From Puffinus mauretanicus (lineage: Eukaryota; Chordata; Aves; Procellariiformes; Procellariidae): 64,000 bases of DNA. The position numbers and the translations under genes are program-made. The notes below the pieces were generated by a model. It saw only the letters and a program-made list of their open reading frames with translations, had not been told where the DNA came from and did not search any database. Below, piece by piece: positions 9,667-23,458 of the stretch. The number at the start of each line of letters is the position of its first letter. Within the stretch, counting starts at the first letter, position 1. Location of the stretch: assembly GCA_023333565.1 (NCBI GenBank), contig JAJKFH010002311.1, positions 558,001 through 622,000 of the forward strand, given 5' to 3'.

Positions 9667-12600
9667 CTGGGGAAGGGGTGGGCAGAGACAGAGAGAAAGC
9701 GAGCGTCAGGACGCGCGTGGCTGCCCGCAGACCCCGCCGGGCACGGAGACGGGCGCACGGCGGGCGCGAGCTGTCACCCTCCTGCAGGACCCGCAGAGCC
9801 AGCGGCGCACAGCTGCCAGCTGAGCCAGCACCGCGCCGGCACGCCGGACCCCAGGGCTCGTGGAAGAATCCCAGGGGGGCTACGCTGGTGTTTGCGCTCG
9901 CGTCCCAAAGACCTGCATTTTCAGATATTATTTTGGACGGGCCCCCAATTGTTAGGCGTTCGGGCACTGAATTCCTAGGCAATCGGAGCGCTCCCCCCGA
10001 CCATCCCCAGACAGAGCCCTCGAATTCACTTCCCATTTCTGGACAGTGCACAACTTTGAGATTTTCCTCACTTTTTGTAAAGCCGCCATCTGAGAAATGC
10101 ATTGCTTTTCTGTTACAGCAGCATTAGAATTAACGATTTAGCTTATCTGATGTCAGTCTAGGAAAGAAAATACAAAGCACATCCTTTTTTTCCCCTCAAA
10201 AGCTAAGACAAAGATTAATTCTTTGCAGAAACTTCTCATGTGCTGTAGCATGTAACAACTGCAGATTACTATTTTTTAACAAAACTGTGCAGACCGCTAT
10301 TCCATAATGTAAACTCCACCCCCTGGGTAATGTACAGGACAGAGGAAATACAAATGCAAATTGCTGTCATGCATTTAGAATAGATCTACCCATACTTTGG
10401 GACAGGTCGCCTTTTCTTTGATCTGCCATTCCAAACACATACTTAAAACAATTACCACGGGCACAATGGTGAAGGCAGGAACCCCCCTTTGTTAGCACAG
10501 GGGAAAGGACAGCTGAGCAAGCAGAAAGTGCCCCCCACCCCCCGCGCTCCCTACACGATTTGCAACACACAAACACCCTCCGTTGGGGCTGTGGTGTGTT
10601 TCTGGGCATCGGTTGAAATCCGCAGCACGCTGGGCTGCCTGCCTGTCTGCCAGCGAATGCACGTAACTCCTGCCAGGCATTCCCCGGGAACCGGTGCCGA
10701 GGCCCCCTTCTGCACCCACTTCCCCCACTCGCTCCCACCCAGCGGCGGGGCGGGCTGGCGAGGCGGCCCCGGCCGGCAGGAGGGATGCTCGCAGCACCTG
10801 CGCCAACGGATCCTCTCCCAGAAGATGTCCGCAGGACGGAGAGGTGCTGGCGATACACAGAGGGACGGGTAAAAGCCCACGGCGGGGGAGGACGCATGGT
10901 CCAACTCCGCTCCCAGCTTTGCTCTGTCTGACCCAGGACAGGCTGCTCCGCTCCCCACGTTCATCTTCTCCGTCCCCAAAAGGAGGTCTGGTTCTAGCTC
11001 CCCAACAGCCAGGTCTAACAGTTGTACAGGAGTTTTGTTACTTTAAACGCCCCAAAGCAAACCCCGGTCAAAGCTCCCGTGGCAGCAACTTCGTGTGACC
11101 ACCACTGGGGAAAAATCATGTTTGATGGCACAAACTGCCACCATCCAGCTGACCTTCTGTTTGCTTGTTTTCTCCTGAAAGAGACCTCTGTGGCCACTTT
11201 TTAACCATTTACTGATTTATTTGTGGTTTCTATCCACTGCTGTCTGAAAAAGCTGCCAAAACTTCAGACATCTGTTGCGAGATAAACTCATAACTTCTGC
11301 TGTGAGACCGTTTGCTTACGGCCTCGCGAAGCAATAACCAGACCACCCAGCGCGTCTCAAATTCTACAACGCTCTGTAGGTTTGCACTTACATGTGGTCT
11401 CTCACAGACTACAATGTTGAAAAGCTATGAAAAAACAGAAAGAAGTGAAATCACATCTTTCTGAGATGCCACGGCAGCAGTACCTGCTGCTTAGGCAACG
11501 TCCCTCGTCAGCAATTAGCTCTCCACACATCCCTAGATCACGGGGACATCCAGGCAGTCCCAAGCAGCCTTTGCTCCAAAGTCACCCGGCAGCTGCCACC
11601 TGATGCACATGGTTTAAGGCCAACCAAAGCTTCTTCCTCCCGCCTGCAGCCTCCCCCGGGCACCTCACCCCCCTGCACAGCCACCGGCTGCAGCACAGCC
11701 ACGCTTGCCGGCAGCTCATCCTCTTCATCACTGCTTCACGGCGGGTTGGTAAACTGCAATGACTGCATTTTCCATAAGCAAACTCGGAAGCATCGCTGAA
11801 ACCAGGCATGGCATTACACGGCACGATACGCTCACCCTGCGTATCGTATCACTCTTCACAAGCTGGTGCAGAAATGAGGTAACGCTTCCCAACGGAAACC
11901 ATCTATGAACGTGCAGCTTTGCTGAAACACACTGGCTGATGTTTTCTCCCCACGTCTGCTGGCAGCGGCTACCAGAGCCTGTCTCCGAGGAGGTGACAAC
12001 ACTCGGGCTTGCACAGCGGCGGGTCAGGCGCTGGCTCCCCTTGGTCCTTCTCCCCCTCTCCCCTGGGGTTTGTGCCCCAGCGTGACTCCCGGCGGTGTCA
12101 CCACCCCGGGGCTCGGTGCCCCTTCTCCCGCCGCCCCACGCAGAGACCGCCGGGGCTCAGCCGCGGCCGCAGCCCACCACCCGCCGCGGGATGCCTCTCC
12201 AGCCATGGACAGCAAGGCTGTGCCAGGGGAGATCTCCGGGCGTAAAGCCAGATGAGCTGTCTAGGAACCCGCGCCCTATATATTTGAGTTTATCTGCATT
12301 TGGGTTTACAGCATGCATTTTGAAGCTCCTTCCAGGAGGACAAAGTAGTCTAACATACCCTGGATTGCAAATCTCTTTTAAAACAATGTCTTTCATCTGA
12401 GAAGAAATCTCCCCTTCCTCCTCAGGTCGTCCTAATCGCCTTAAAGCCTGACCCTCTGCTTCCCTGGGCCAGAGGTTCAGCAAGGCCAGCCTCCCCGCTC
12501 CCCAGCTCGCTCCAGCCCGGGGAGCCGGCAGCTGGGTGGGAAGGGCTGAAAGCCACAGGGCAGCCCAGAGCCCTCGGGCAAGCCGGCAGTGCTCTGCGGG

Positions 12601-15600
12601 GGTCAGCGGCGTCCCTCTCCCCGGGGCATCTCCCAAGGGCAAGGGCGAAGCCAGCCAGAGATGCCCGCCGGAGCTCAGGTCAGGCGGGGCAGCAGTGCCT
12701 GACCATCGCTGTGCCAAGCGATGCTAATGGATCCTAAAAAAAAATCAGTATTAATAGCGATCTGTATTTATTAGCACAGAGAGAACATCAAGTGCTGAAA
12801 CCAATACCGCTGCTGTAGCATACCCAGATTTAAAAATAGCCTGATAAGGCTGTCTACACAGGGCAGTAAGATAAAAAAAAAATCCATATGTTGACATGGT
12901 TAGGTAATGTGCTGGGACAAAATAAGTAGAGTGAGTTGAGAAGTGGACGGGTTTTTAAGCAGCCTATTAAATAATTCTGCAGGTCTAGAATGTGAAATGA
13001 GAACCTGCTCCAAAAAAGTAAAACTCAGCCTGTGGAAATGTCTGTAATTAACCCAAACTCAGGACCGTACCCACCTACCTGAGCCTGAGCATGGCACCAC
13101 AGGGAGCCTGGCTCAGCCGGGCGCGTAACGGACTTCGCTGATCAGCTTGGTTTTGTGCGTGGGACAGTACTTAACAGGATTTCTGCAGGAAACTGGAATA
13201 TTTTGTTGGAGTGGCTGATCCTGACCCCCTCTTTTGCATCCGTTCTCAGCTGCCAAATTCCAGTGGCTGCAGCAGAGCTGCCTCTGGGAGGAAGGTCGGG
13301 GTCGGACCATTCGAAATACCCCAAGGGGGCCAAAATGTAAGAGGAGGATGCTCCAGAGAGTTGGGTCCAAACCCAGGCTTATGGGTTATGGGTGAGCGTC
13401 CCCGGGAGCACGGCCCCCCCGGCGGCAGCGGCACCAGCACGGGGTTTCTGCTGGGACCCGAGGGAGCGGGGCGGCAGCAAGGACGCTCCTGCCTGGGCAC
13501 GTCAGGGGCTGCGGGGTGAGCCCCTCACTGCGTCCCGACGGCCGGGCTCAGGTCCCCGGAGGTGATTAGCCCAAAGGCATCACACGGAAGAATCTGGGTT
13601 CCCTGACTGCATCTCTAACCTACCGGATAACACACTCCACAGGTAATGTTTTACTGCCCGTCTGAGATGAAAAAGATTTTAGGCTGGATTTCTGCATTTG
13701 ACGCTTTACTTCTTCACCTTTCGTCTGGAATCCATGCGGCGGTACCCCCAGCACTGGGGACGTGACGACCGCCTGCATCTTTGCTGCAGTTTCTAATAGG
13801 TTCCGGGACACTGGGAAGAGTCTAGTGTTTCCTAACATCACTAATTTATGTCCAGAGATAGTCTGCGTTTTACAGTTATTGGTATCTTATAATAAATAAT
13901 GCAAAGGTATGTGCTTTTCAATGCATTCAGTAAATACTTTCCTTGAACTGTTAAGTTTGCTCTTGAAAAGGCACCATAAAGGCAAATGTTGTTCCTTGAC
14001 ATGCATTTATCAGAAGAGAAAAATGGAGTTAGCACTCTAATAAAATAAAGTTATTAGCCAGGAAACCTGCCTACAGAAAGAGAAACGTTTTAATAGTAGA
14101 GGGAAGGGAAGCGGCCATCTTGATTCTAAGAACAATTTGATTTATTAACTGCAGTTAATACTGAACATATTCTATGGAAGAAAATAGACAACTGGCAAGA
14201 ATTGAAAGCCATAACTGTGGGAAAAAAAAACCCCAAAACTTCCCTTTTCTTCTACGCTGGACTAAAGACACTTTACATAGAAACAATATAGAAAGAGCTC
14301 AGAAATAGATTCAGTACTGCCTCGCCTAATGTTGACTGAAGTGGAAAGCCACCGATTTAAAGGGCATTAAGAGCGGTGCAGAGACCCGACACCGCACTGC
14401 GGGGCTGTGTCCCCAGGGAGGGACAGTCTGTCTTCAGTGAGCGTGGTTTTGTCCTGCAGCTAAAAAACTAAGGGAATATTTAAAAAAAGTTGCTTTAAAA
14501 CAGAATTAGGTAATGCTTAGAAATAAAAAAAAAAAATTAAAAAAAGCACCCAGAGTACGTGTGGAGAGGCGGGAGGCGAGGCAGGCGAGGCACCAGGAGA
14601 TGACGGGAATGAACCCCAGAATCTCCGCAGTTCTCAGCGCTAATAAAGGTTCCTCTCCACAAAGAAAACAACTATTCAGACGTTCAACTTTAAATATGCA
14701 AGACACTCCATTGATTTTTTATTAGCATGTTTGCAAGCCTGAGGTTAAGGGTGTGCTGAAATATTTTGCTAGATCCCAGAGACGGGGAGAGCAGAGGCAG
14801 GCAGTCGGGCAGTCGTCCCTCCTGGCTAACAGATACAGCAGCTCTCAGAAAGTTTCACCCAAGCCCACCTTTCTGTGATGCGCTTGGCAGTGGGGAAATG
14901 TGCCACCCAGGTATCGTGCCCTGTTTGTCAGCCAGGGAAGCAAAATCCAGCCATCGGTCCAGGCTGCCCTGCGCGGCTGCAGCTCCGGGAACTGGGTAAA
15001 ACCCCACCGCTCCCGGCTCCGCAGAGCCTTGCGAAGGGGCTGTCTCCCCGAATCCCCTGCACCCGTAAGCCAGCTCCCCCGGTCAGTAAGGCTGGCACTC
15101 ATTTCACCTAACATTAGCCAGGGAAAAGCGGGGCATCCCCCGTCCCGGCTTCCCCTGCGGCCAGGGCACACGTGTCGGATGCAGCGGGATGCGTCCCCTC
15201 CCGCAGGCAGACGCCTCGCTGCCAGTGGGTGGCAGCGGGGAAGGGCACGGCCTCCGCTCCCCTCTGCCACGGACTCCGTCGCGTCTTGGGACACACCTCG
15301 CTAAAAAATTTGCTCTAAACAGCCCACACTTACTAGCTTTCAATGCAATTCACATGGAAAAAAGAATCACATCACACTGCTTTGGAAGAAATCATCACCC
15401 CACTGTAACCAGGAGCTGTAGTGACTGATGTCTACTGCACCAATTCCAGCATCTGCAACCCCATCTGCTTGAAAGGGATCCGCAGGAAAGTGGTGATTTT
15501 TAAAATTTTATTTCCGCAAGCCCATCTGAGTTTTGGTTTCCTTGTGAACTTCACACACTTCTAATTTAAGCTCAATTTTTTTTGTCACTGAGTATCATTA

Positions 15601-18600
15601 AATCGAATATTTCTACTAATAGTTCATTTGTCTTATTTTCTGCAACAATAACTCTTATTTTCCATTTTCTTCCTCAGAAGAGAGGAACCTAGCCCCTGCA
15701 TTACAAATAGCTATAAATCCCGAAAAATATCTAGAAACATTTCAGTTGATAAGTATTGCCTTATAACTTCCATTTATAAAGAATGAAGCCCTGGGAAACG
15801 TACTCTTTCATTAGGGGTGAATGCACAGCAACTACCAGCAAAAGGCGGTGGATTCACTACCGCCGCCGTGGGGTTCTCCCCTCCGCCCTTCCATGAGGAG
15901 AACGCTCATCCCCCCGGAGCTGTGGTGGTCCCCAGGGCCAGAGCAGCCCTGCCCAGCCCTGCCGGGCTGCGGGTCCCACCGTGCCCCAGCCCTAGCCCAG
16001 CTCACTCGGGAGAGCTGCGGCAGCCGGGGCATCCCTGCGGGGTGGGACCACAGCCCGGGGCAAGTCCTCCACGGAGCTGGTGAAAGCTCGATAGAATGCA
16101 ACGGTTCAGATCAGACGACTTGGCATTTCCTCATGACAGTTTTTTCACTGAAAGATATCCACCGGGCTCCATCGTTAACGGCTGAAACAACGTGCGGCGC
16201 AGAGCAATCAATCTGCAGTGCGTAACGCTGGCCTTATGAAACCCAGAAGCAGCATTGCATATCCCTATAGGCAGCAATAGATCCTATCAGCTGTTTATGC
16301 ATGCACAGAAAGACCAGTCCTTTTTATAGAAACTGCTTTTGCCATATGTAGGCCAAAATTGATTGATACGGAGCTCACCACTGTGACTGGCAGCACTGCA
16401 ATGGCATTCAGCCAAGTCCCACCCCGCAAACCCCCGGGCACGGGGCAGGGATGCTCCCTGGGGCGAGCGGGGGCCTCTCTCCTCCCTCGGCTCTCTGCTT
16501 CCCCGCCAGAGACTGGTGCTCCGGCAGGGAGACAGCCGGGGGGACGAGGACGTGAGGGTCACCAGCGTCAGGAGGAGGAGGAGGAGGACAGGGAGGGGTC
16601 CCGGGGCTGGGGTGGTGCCTGAGCAGTCCTCGGTGAAGGAGAGGAGCTGCTTGCAGAGCCGGGTGGTCTGGAGGCTGCGTGCCCGTGAATCGCCTCAGCG
16701 GGTGCGGCAGAAAGTAAGATCCGCAGAGCCTGGGTGGGTGCGTGGTCATGCGAACGCCGCTGGTGGCTAGTACCTCCAGAGAAAGCCTGTGTCCCACACC
16801 TGAGGAAGAGGATGGGGACCGTGCTGCTGGCAGAGGACGGGGCAAACTCCGCCCGCCTGTGTCAGCGCTGCTTGGAGCTATGCTTGCGGCAAGCATGCCA
16901 ACACAGAAACAATGATTGCTCAAGCAAAGGAAAAAGGGTGAAATCTTCCACTGGCTAACGCCACCACGGCCGGAGCTGCCGGCAGTCTGGGAAGCCACGT
17001 CCCGGAGACGCGGGAGCTGGTCCATAAGGGGGCCCAGGGCAGCGATGCTTACGGGCAGAGGGGCTTTGCCAGCCAGGCTTTAATATCACAAACTGTAGAG
17101 ACAGGCACAGAGGGACCTGCGGAGACTACAGACCCATCCCATTTATCTTCCGAGAGCCTGACACCAGCTTCCTTCGGATACTGGAAACGTTAATGAAAGA
17201 GCTCGTGATTTCATGTCCTGTGAAGCACAAACACAGTGCAAGCCCGGCACTCGTACAAACAAAACCCCAACATAAATCTGACGTCGATCCATCTCCCCCC
17301 TCAGGTATCTCTACTTTTAAACCAATTAGGCAAGGGGGGTTTAACCAGAAATCCTGGAGAACTCTTTAGCAGTCTGAAATCTCTTAGGGCCATACTTCAT
17401 GGTCTACTTGCACTGAAAAAATCCTCCCTTTGTCTTCACCTTCTCTAAATTTGGTTCCCTGCGGTTTCTCAAGTTAACTAACACCCTCAGAGAATCACTG
17501 GTTCTATGATGCTTTTACTCTAACGGCAAAAGTGACTTTGGGACTATGAAACAAATAGCAAATGTTAAGAAGGAGCCAAGTAGAGAACAATATTCCCTTA
17601 ATCCAGCAGGAAGTCATTTCCCTCTATCGTTCGTAAGGATAAGCCGTGAATATTGATCTCCCGTATGTGGTTTCATGCGGCTGTAGTACAAAGTCAACTA
17701 AACCCAGTTATCTTTCTGATGGAACTAAAAAATGTTCCTCAATTTGATTTCGGAGAGAACTCAATGTGAAGGAAATTTAATTATGCTAGTAATACTGAAC
17801 ACAATGAAATGACCATCGAAAGGTTTTCCAAAGGTTTAAAATGTTTTTCTTTCACTATGATTTACTTAAAGCAACCTCTTGTATATCTGTGTTACTACAA
17901 TCTCTTAAAAACTAGGCCTCAAAAATCAATTTGATTACCTCTCTGAATTAAGTATGCACAAATGAAAGCAATTGAGATCAATACAAATTAGGTTAAGTAC
18001 TCCACTGTGTACAAAATCATTATGTAACAAGAAACAATTTGAATGAAGATGCAAATAATCACATTGTCGGGGTGAGCCGCCAGTGCGCCTTCACCTGCCC
18101 ATTTCCATCTGCTGCACACACACAAACCTTCCTGGTTTTTGTAATCCCTATGAATGCCCTCTGACGGCATTTATCTAGAAAAACAAATGAGAAGAGCAGC
18201 ACAAAGTGTTCTTCCAGAGAAGATCTGGCATTATTGGAGAAGATCTCTTTGCTCACCCAAACCAACCCTCTTGTAACGGCAAGATGTTCCCTACGCTGCA
18301 ATTCCTGTTTGGAGATACAGGGATTCCTACAACACTCCGAGAAAGAGGCGCACAGCCTCGCTGTTTCCTGCCAGGAATGGGTTTTCTTGGTACTCAACCT
18401 GATTTTTCTCTCTCTATTCTGTCACGGAGGGAACGCCTTCCTCTGTCTAGGTCTTGCATTCTTCAGCTATTTGAGAAAGAAAGATGAATGGGTTTGGGGA
18501 CTTGGTTCTTTTATATTTCTTTCTGGCATGTAGCAGGTCTCAGGCTATTTGTGTCAAACCTCTTGTAAATCTGCTGGGTGGCTGAAACTGGGCTGTAAAT

Positions 18601-21600
18601 TCTGCGGGGCTGGGGCCTGCTTCCTCCCGTGCAATGCTGCAACGCCCATCTCAGCGGGATCTCTGACAAGGGCCTCTAAGTACTATTGTAATATACTTCC
18701 ATCATTAATACAGAATAATAAATAATAGATGGGATAGGGCCAATTTATTGCACTCTAGGGTGAGAATGAGTGGAGGCTTGGTGAGCATGCAGTACAGTTT
18801 CAATGTACTCCTTGTCACTGAGCGGCTGCAAGCTCTAACCACGCACTGAAGCAGTTTCTGCAAGGCAGCCTCCCAGTTTCTCTTCTGTGGCCGAGGTAGG
18901 GAGCGTCCCCTGACACTCAATATCCAGCCCTCTTTACAAACAAGCTTTTCTGCGAGCTGCAAAGGGAACAGACCCGATTTCTGACAGATTTCTGTTTCAG
19001 AGTGAGCTCATAAGGTCTCCTTTCCAATAGCTGGGGGATGTATAAGCTCTCCCTCCTGCCGGGATCAGCATCCCGCGTGGTGCAAGCTCATGCCGTAGCC
19101 TCGTGGCAGGGCAGGCACTAAAGGGATCTTCCTTCTCTCCACAGACTCCTGTTTTCACAACAAGGGGTACAACCGCCCACAGTTACCTGCGAGACCTCTG
19201 GTCCCGGGTGCAGTGACACTCCTGGGGCACCCCCCAAGGTACCAATGACGTTGTGCAGAGAGGAGCAGCGGGGCTGCAGGGACAGACGGACACACACCCT
19301 GCATAATTGCATCAACCTCACTGAGGTGCCAAAACACACTGGTTCAGAGTCCCAGCTGCTTTCAGAAGCACAAGCTGACAGAAACTGTAGAAGCAGTGGC
19401 ATTTAAATGCCGTCACCCGACTGTGATGAGCAGTGTCACCCCGTTTGCAGCGCTGATGCCCCGCTCCCCGGCAGCACCAGCTCTTGCAGCAGCCAGGCTG
19501 CTCAGGTACTCTACCCAGTCACAGCAAAATGTTGGCTGCTTCAAACTGCACTCTGCAAGTCCTTCACTTCTAACGCCTGGGAGATTTATGTTTCCTCTTG
19601 CTCTGGAGATTCTCCCTTTTGAATCCCCAAATAGTTTCCAGCTGAATTATAACACTTTTCTGTAACAAGGATTTATATTCCCTTTGTCAGAGCACAGAGC
19701 TGAAAACAGACCTTCCCCAGACCGTGTGCTCTGCCTGTTGTAGCAGCATCTGCAAGTGATGCGCCAGCACATCCCCTCAAGTACCAGCATACAGCTGTGA
19801 CCTTCTCCCCGTGGAGAAAGGGAAGTGCTTCGGGCATCTTTTCCAAGAAAGGACTGGGAATTTGAAGTTGAGGTAGGTGAGCAAGCACTGAATAGGAGTC
19901 TGAAATCTTAGAGTGGATTAGAATTTGAAATATCTTGCCTTCTTGTTTTCTGCTGATTACATCTAGCATAGATGGAATCTGTGCTTTCCCACAGCTATGT
20001 CGCTTTGACACCCTCCCTGCAGTTCCCTCCTGGCACCTTACACTTACAAGTCAGAGCTGCGAGCTGAGTCCCATGGGCCCTACTGCACGGGAAAGTACGG
20101 ATCTACTGAGTTCTTGCTGTGTGCCTCCAGAACCAGCAGAAATTCTGACTCATGGGAGAAAGCAGGAAATGATTATTCCTTTTAATGGCTGTTACTGATA
20201 GGTAGCAATTATGAAGAACAGGAGAGGACAGGAGCAAAGCTCTGCCGACTTATCTGGGAAAGCCAGACCTGTGTTGCTCTCCTGGCTCTCTGAGCTCTCC
20301 TCGCACTTCAGACAATGACTGCTGAATACAGAACGCAAGAGCAGGCCTGGGAGGAGTGATGGTCTTTGCCGTAAAGTCAGATTCCCGTTTCCTTCTTCCC
20401 AGGGGCTTACTTCACAGTAAGCTTCAGCAGGAGAGGTAAGTGTCCTTCCTCCCCAAGCACCAAGGAGGTAGCGTGTGGAGGTGAGGAAGGGAGTGAGCTC
20501 CCTCCAGGCAGGGGGGCCGTGGGTCTCCCACCTCCGCAGCGAACGTGCCACCGCGCAGCTGGTGGATGGGAGATGGGATGGCTCTTCAGCAGGCTGTGTG
20601 GGTGACAGCAGTTGCATCAAGTAGTGCTCCTATCACCCCAGTGGTACGAGCTAGCTGACACCGAGCGTGGCTCCGGCGTCGGGTCTGCGTGGCCATGCCC
20701 CACAGGACACCTCTTCTGCGGTGCACGGTCAGGGCTGGATGTGAGAGGAGAGCCAAGATGCTGCACCCTGGCAGGATCTGGGCATGATGGAGGAGAAATT
20801 TGGCACCAAAGATGCCAGAAGGACAGGGGAAAAGCTTTGGGAGCTTATACCTAATCTGTGTGAGCCTCTTCACGTCAGGAGCCTGTGGTCGGGGCTGACA
20901 CAGTGCCGTGGTGCCACTGGTCCTTACCAGCAATAGCTGGAGGAAAGATGCTTGTGCTGTGACACTGGCTGCCGAGGAAAGCAGCGGTGTCCTCACCTGA
21001 TATGGGAACAAGTGGGCATGATAAGCACAGAGAAGGAAAACAGAGAAGGTGTGTGGGAAGCTCTCCGAGGAAGACTTCCTCATGCTCTTCCTTTATCTTC
21101 TTCAGCTGTGCGCTGCTTGCCAAAGCTTAATGCCTCGGCGCAGGCCCCCGTTCTTAAATGCCCATTATGACAAGATGAGATCTGCTGGAAAATCACCACT
21201 ACTCATAAATATGTTCCCTGCTTACTTAGAGATATTTTGGTCTCGGAGACAATTTGCGTTTTGGGAAACTGCCAGCCTCTATCGCTTGTCTAATAATTCC
21301 TTTGTGCAGCATTTACCAGTGGTTTGAGTCCTCTTTTTTCACAATGGAGTAGTTTGATTTTATAGCTCAAAAACCCCAAACAACCCCAAAACACTGCAAT
21401 TTCTTTTTTGATTGCATTTCTATCTGCCATCAGTGAATTGTCTGGTTGATCTTATCACTGAACCCGTTTGAGATTAGTCTATTTTGTATGATTTCTGTGT
21501 ACAAAAATCCTCTATAAATCAGAGAACCTTTTATGCAAAAGTCTGCAAGATTGATAGAGCTGGATACAAAATCTTTTACCTTGGAAAAAGAGATGTATTA

Positions 21601-21834
21601 TCTGTCCCATTGGACATAATGCTTTCTCTGCATATTCATCTCCAAAGTATGATGGGGCTTTTTCCAGAGAAGAGAAGAGACAAGATAGTAGTCTTAAATA
21701 CAAACAGATTGCTATCAGAAGAAAGGGAGTCATTTTTTTTGCTGTGTCTAGCGGGGATAAGATGAGAAGCAAAGGATTTAAAAGACAAAAAGGGAGATTA
21801 AAGCTAGTCATTAAGGACTTTTTTGTACCTGAAA

Positions 21835-21955
21835 GCCCTGGAAGAGATTGCCTAGGTAGCCGGAGAAATCCCCATCACTGGAGATTCTTGAAAAACGGGG
21901 CAGACTGTCAGGACAAGTGATGTCTCAAGTCCTTTTCAGCCCTGCTTTCCCTGTT
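21835..21955 (+). mobile_element. Degraded CR1 LINE 3' tail
   Basis: The order of phrases (ctggaagagattgcctag, then ccatcactggagat, then a late ctcaagtccttttcagcc) matches the 3' untranslated end of bird CR1 elements, which typically read ...ggttgcccagag...ccatccttggagat...gaggtcccttccaacc. It is heavily diverged and 5' truncated, with no coding capacity. Confidence 0.6.
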
Positions 21956-23208
21956 AGATTAATTCTTGGTACACCTGCAGAGCCCTGTTTCCACTCTGAA
22001 GGCAGCCACAGGGGAGCTCCTCTGATGCGAGGAGTCTGCTGCGTTTAGTGCTTGGAGACTCAGAATAGATGTGTTGGGTTACTGGCAAGAAGCTTGTCAT
22101 CGCTGAGTAATGTCTAATTGGAAGGGACGAAAAAGCCACTTGCAACTGGTGGATGGCAGGAACATCTAGGACAAGATTTTGAGACTAATACAAGGGAGAA
22201 GCGCTAAGGATGAGCAACTGGGGCCACAGTGCAGAAAAAAAGAAGCACAAAGTTTGAGTCAGAACGCCTCTATAAAGAGCGAGGGAAGAAACAGCATCAG
22301 TTACTAGAAAATAATCCTTTTGGCAAAAATGTTCTCTCCTTTATGTGTTCCTCGCCACAAATAACTTCTGTCAGTTTTCAAATGCAGAGGAATATTTGAG
22401 TTTGGGATATTTCACTTCAAATGGTGATGGCCAAGAGATACCAGGAAAAAATGAGATGCTGGGAAAAAATCTAATAAGGAAATAGTGAAGAACAGATTGG
22501 AAAAGCTCAGAATGAGTAACACATGTTGATAGCCTAATTGTTTCTTAAAAAAAGTAGAGGGGAAAAAAAGATAGAAATGCATTTAATGACAAATGTGGTC
22601 AGACTTATCTTTATCAACCAGTCAAGAAACTGATAAAAAGTGGTTGCTTAACAAAAATGGTATTCAAATTTCTGCAGGGCAGAAATGTCTTCAGAAATAA
22701 TGTGGAACAAAAAGATAGGGCAGGATATTATTTCAGAAAGTTGGTACATGAGAAATATAATTTATCACCCAGCACCACAATTTACCGCATGGATTGTTCA
22801 AACATAACCACTAATCTATATCTGAAGAGAGTACTAATATTTCAAGCCACTAAGCACCTTTCAAAGAATCTTTATGTACCTGTATATTTAGTTCAACACT
22901 AAGAAATAGTTTTATATATAGATAACACACTTGATACAGATGTTACTATGCCTTAATTTTTAGCTGTACCTCCAGACCACAAGATAGAAAGAAGCATTAG
23001 GTGGAACACAAAGAGGCAGAGGACGGTTGGACAACAACAGCCCACCTGTACACAACCCACCCCTCGCAACCAGCGAGAGCACAGGGGCTCTCCCGGGCGC
23101 TGGAGGGTTGCAGGGTGCAGGAGGGTCAGCAGGCCTGGCCCCTCACTCCTCCATTATGGCCCCCCACGGGGAGGGAGCGACGCAGCCGTTGCCTGCCCAG
23201 GGGTGCCT

Positions 23209-23458
23209 TGCCTCTCTCCCACTCCCCTCTCTCCCCCTTTGCCTGTCCCCTCCTAAGTCTCCTGCTCGCCTCCATCCCTCCCCTGTTCCCCTCCATCCCT
23301 ACTCTCCCCTCCATCCCTCCCGCTCCCCTCCATCCCCTCCGTTCCCCTCCATCCCTCTCCTGTTCCCCTCCATCCCTACGCTCTCCTCCACCCCCCCCCG
23401 CTCCCCTCCATTCCCCCCCTCCCCTCCATCCCCCCTCCCCTCCGCCCCCGCCGCTGTC
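23209..23458. repeat. C-rich minisatellite (CTCCCCTCCATCCCT-like units)
   Basis: About 250 bp of imperfect 14-20 bp units, nearly pure pyrimidine on the plus strand. On the ONECUT2 sense strand it is G-rich with many GGGG runs, so the intron RNA or displaced DNA strand could form G-quadruplexes. The Pro/Ser-rich reading frames over it are repeat artefacts. Confidence 0.9.

Noticed and set aside
19874..19881. Extra TGAGGTAG (let-7 seed sequence) on the plus strand
   Set aside because: It lies in the ONECUT2 intron, so it is not a UTR target site; a single 8-mer is expected by chance.
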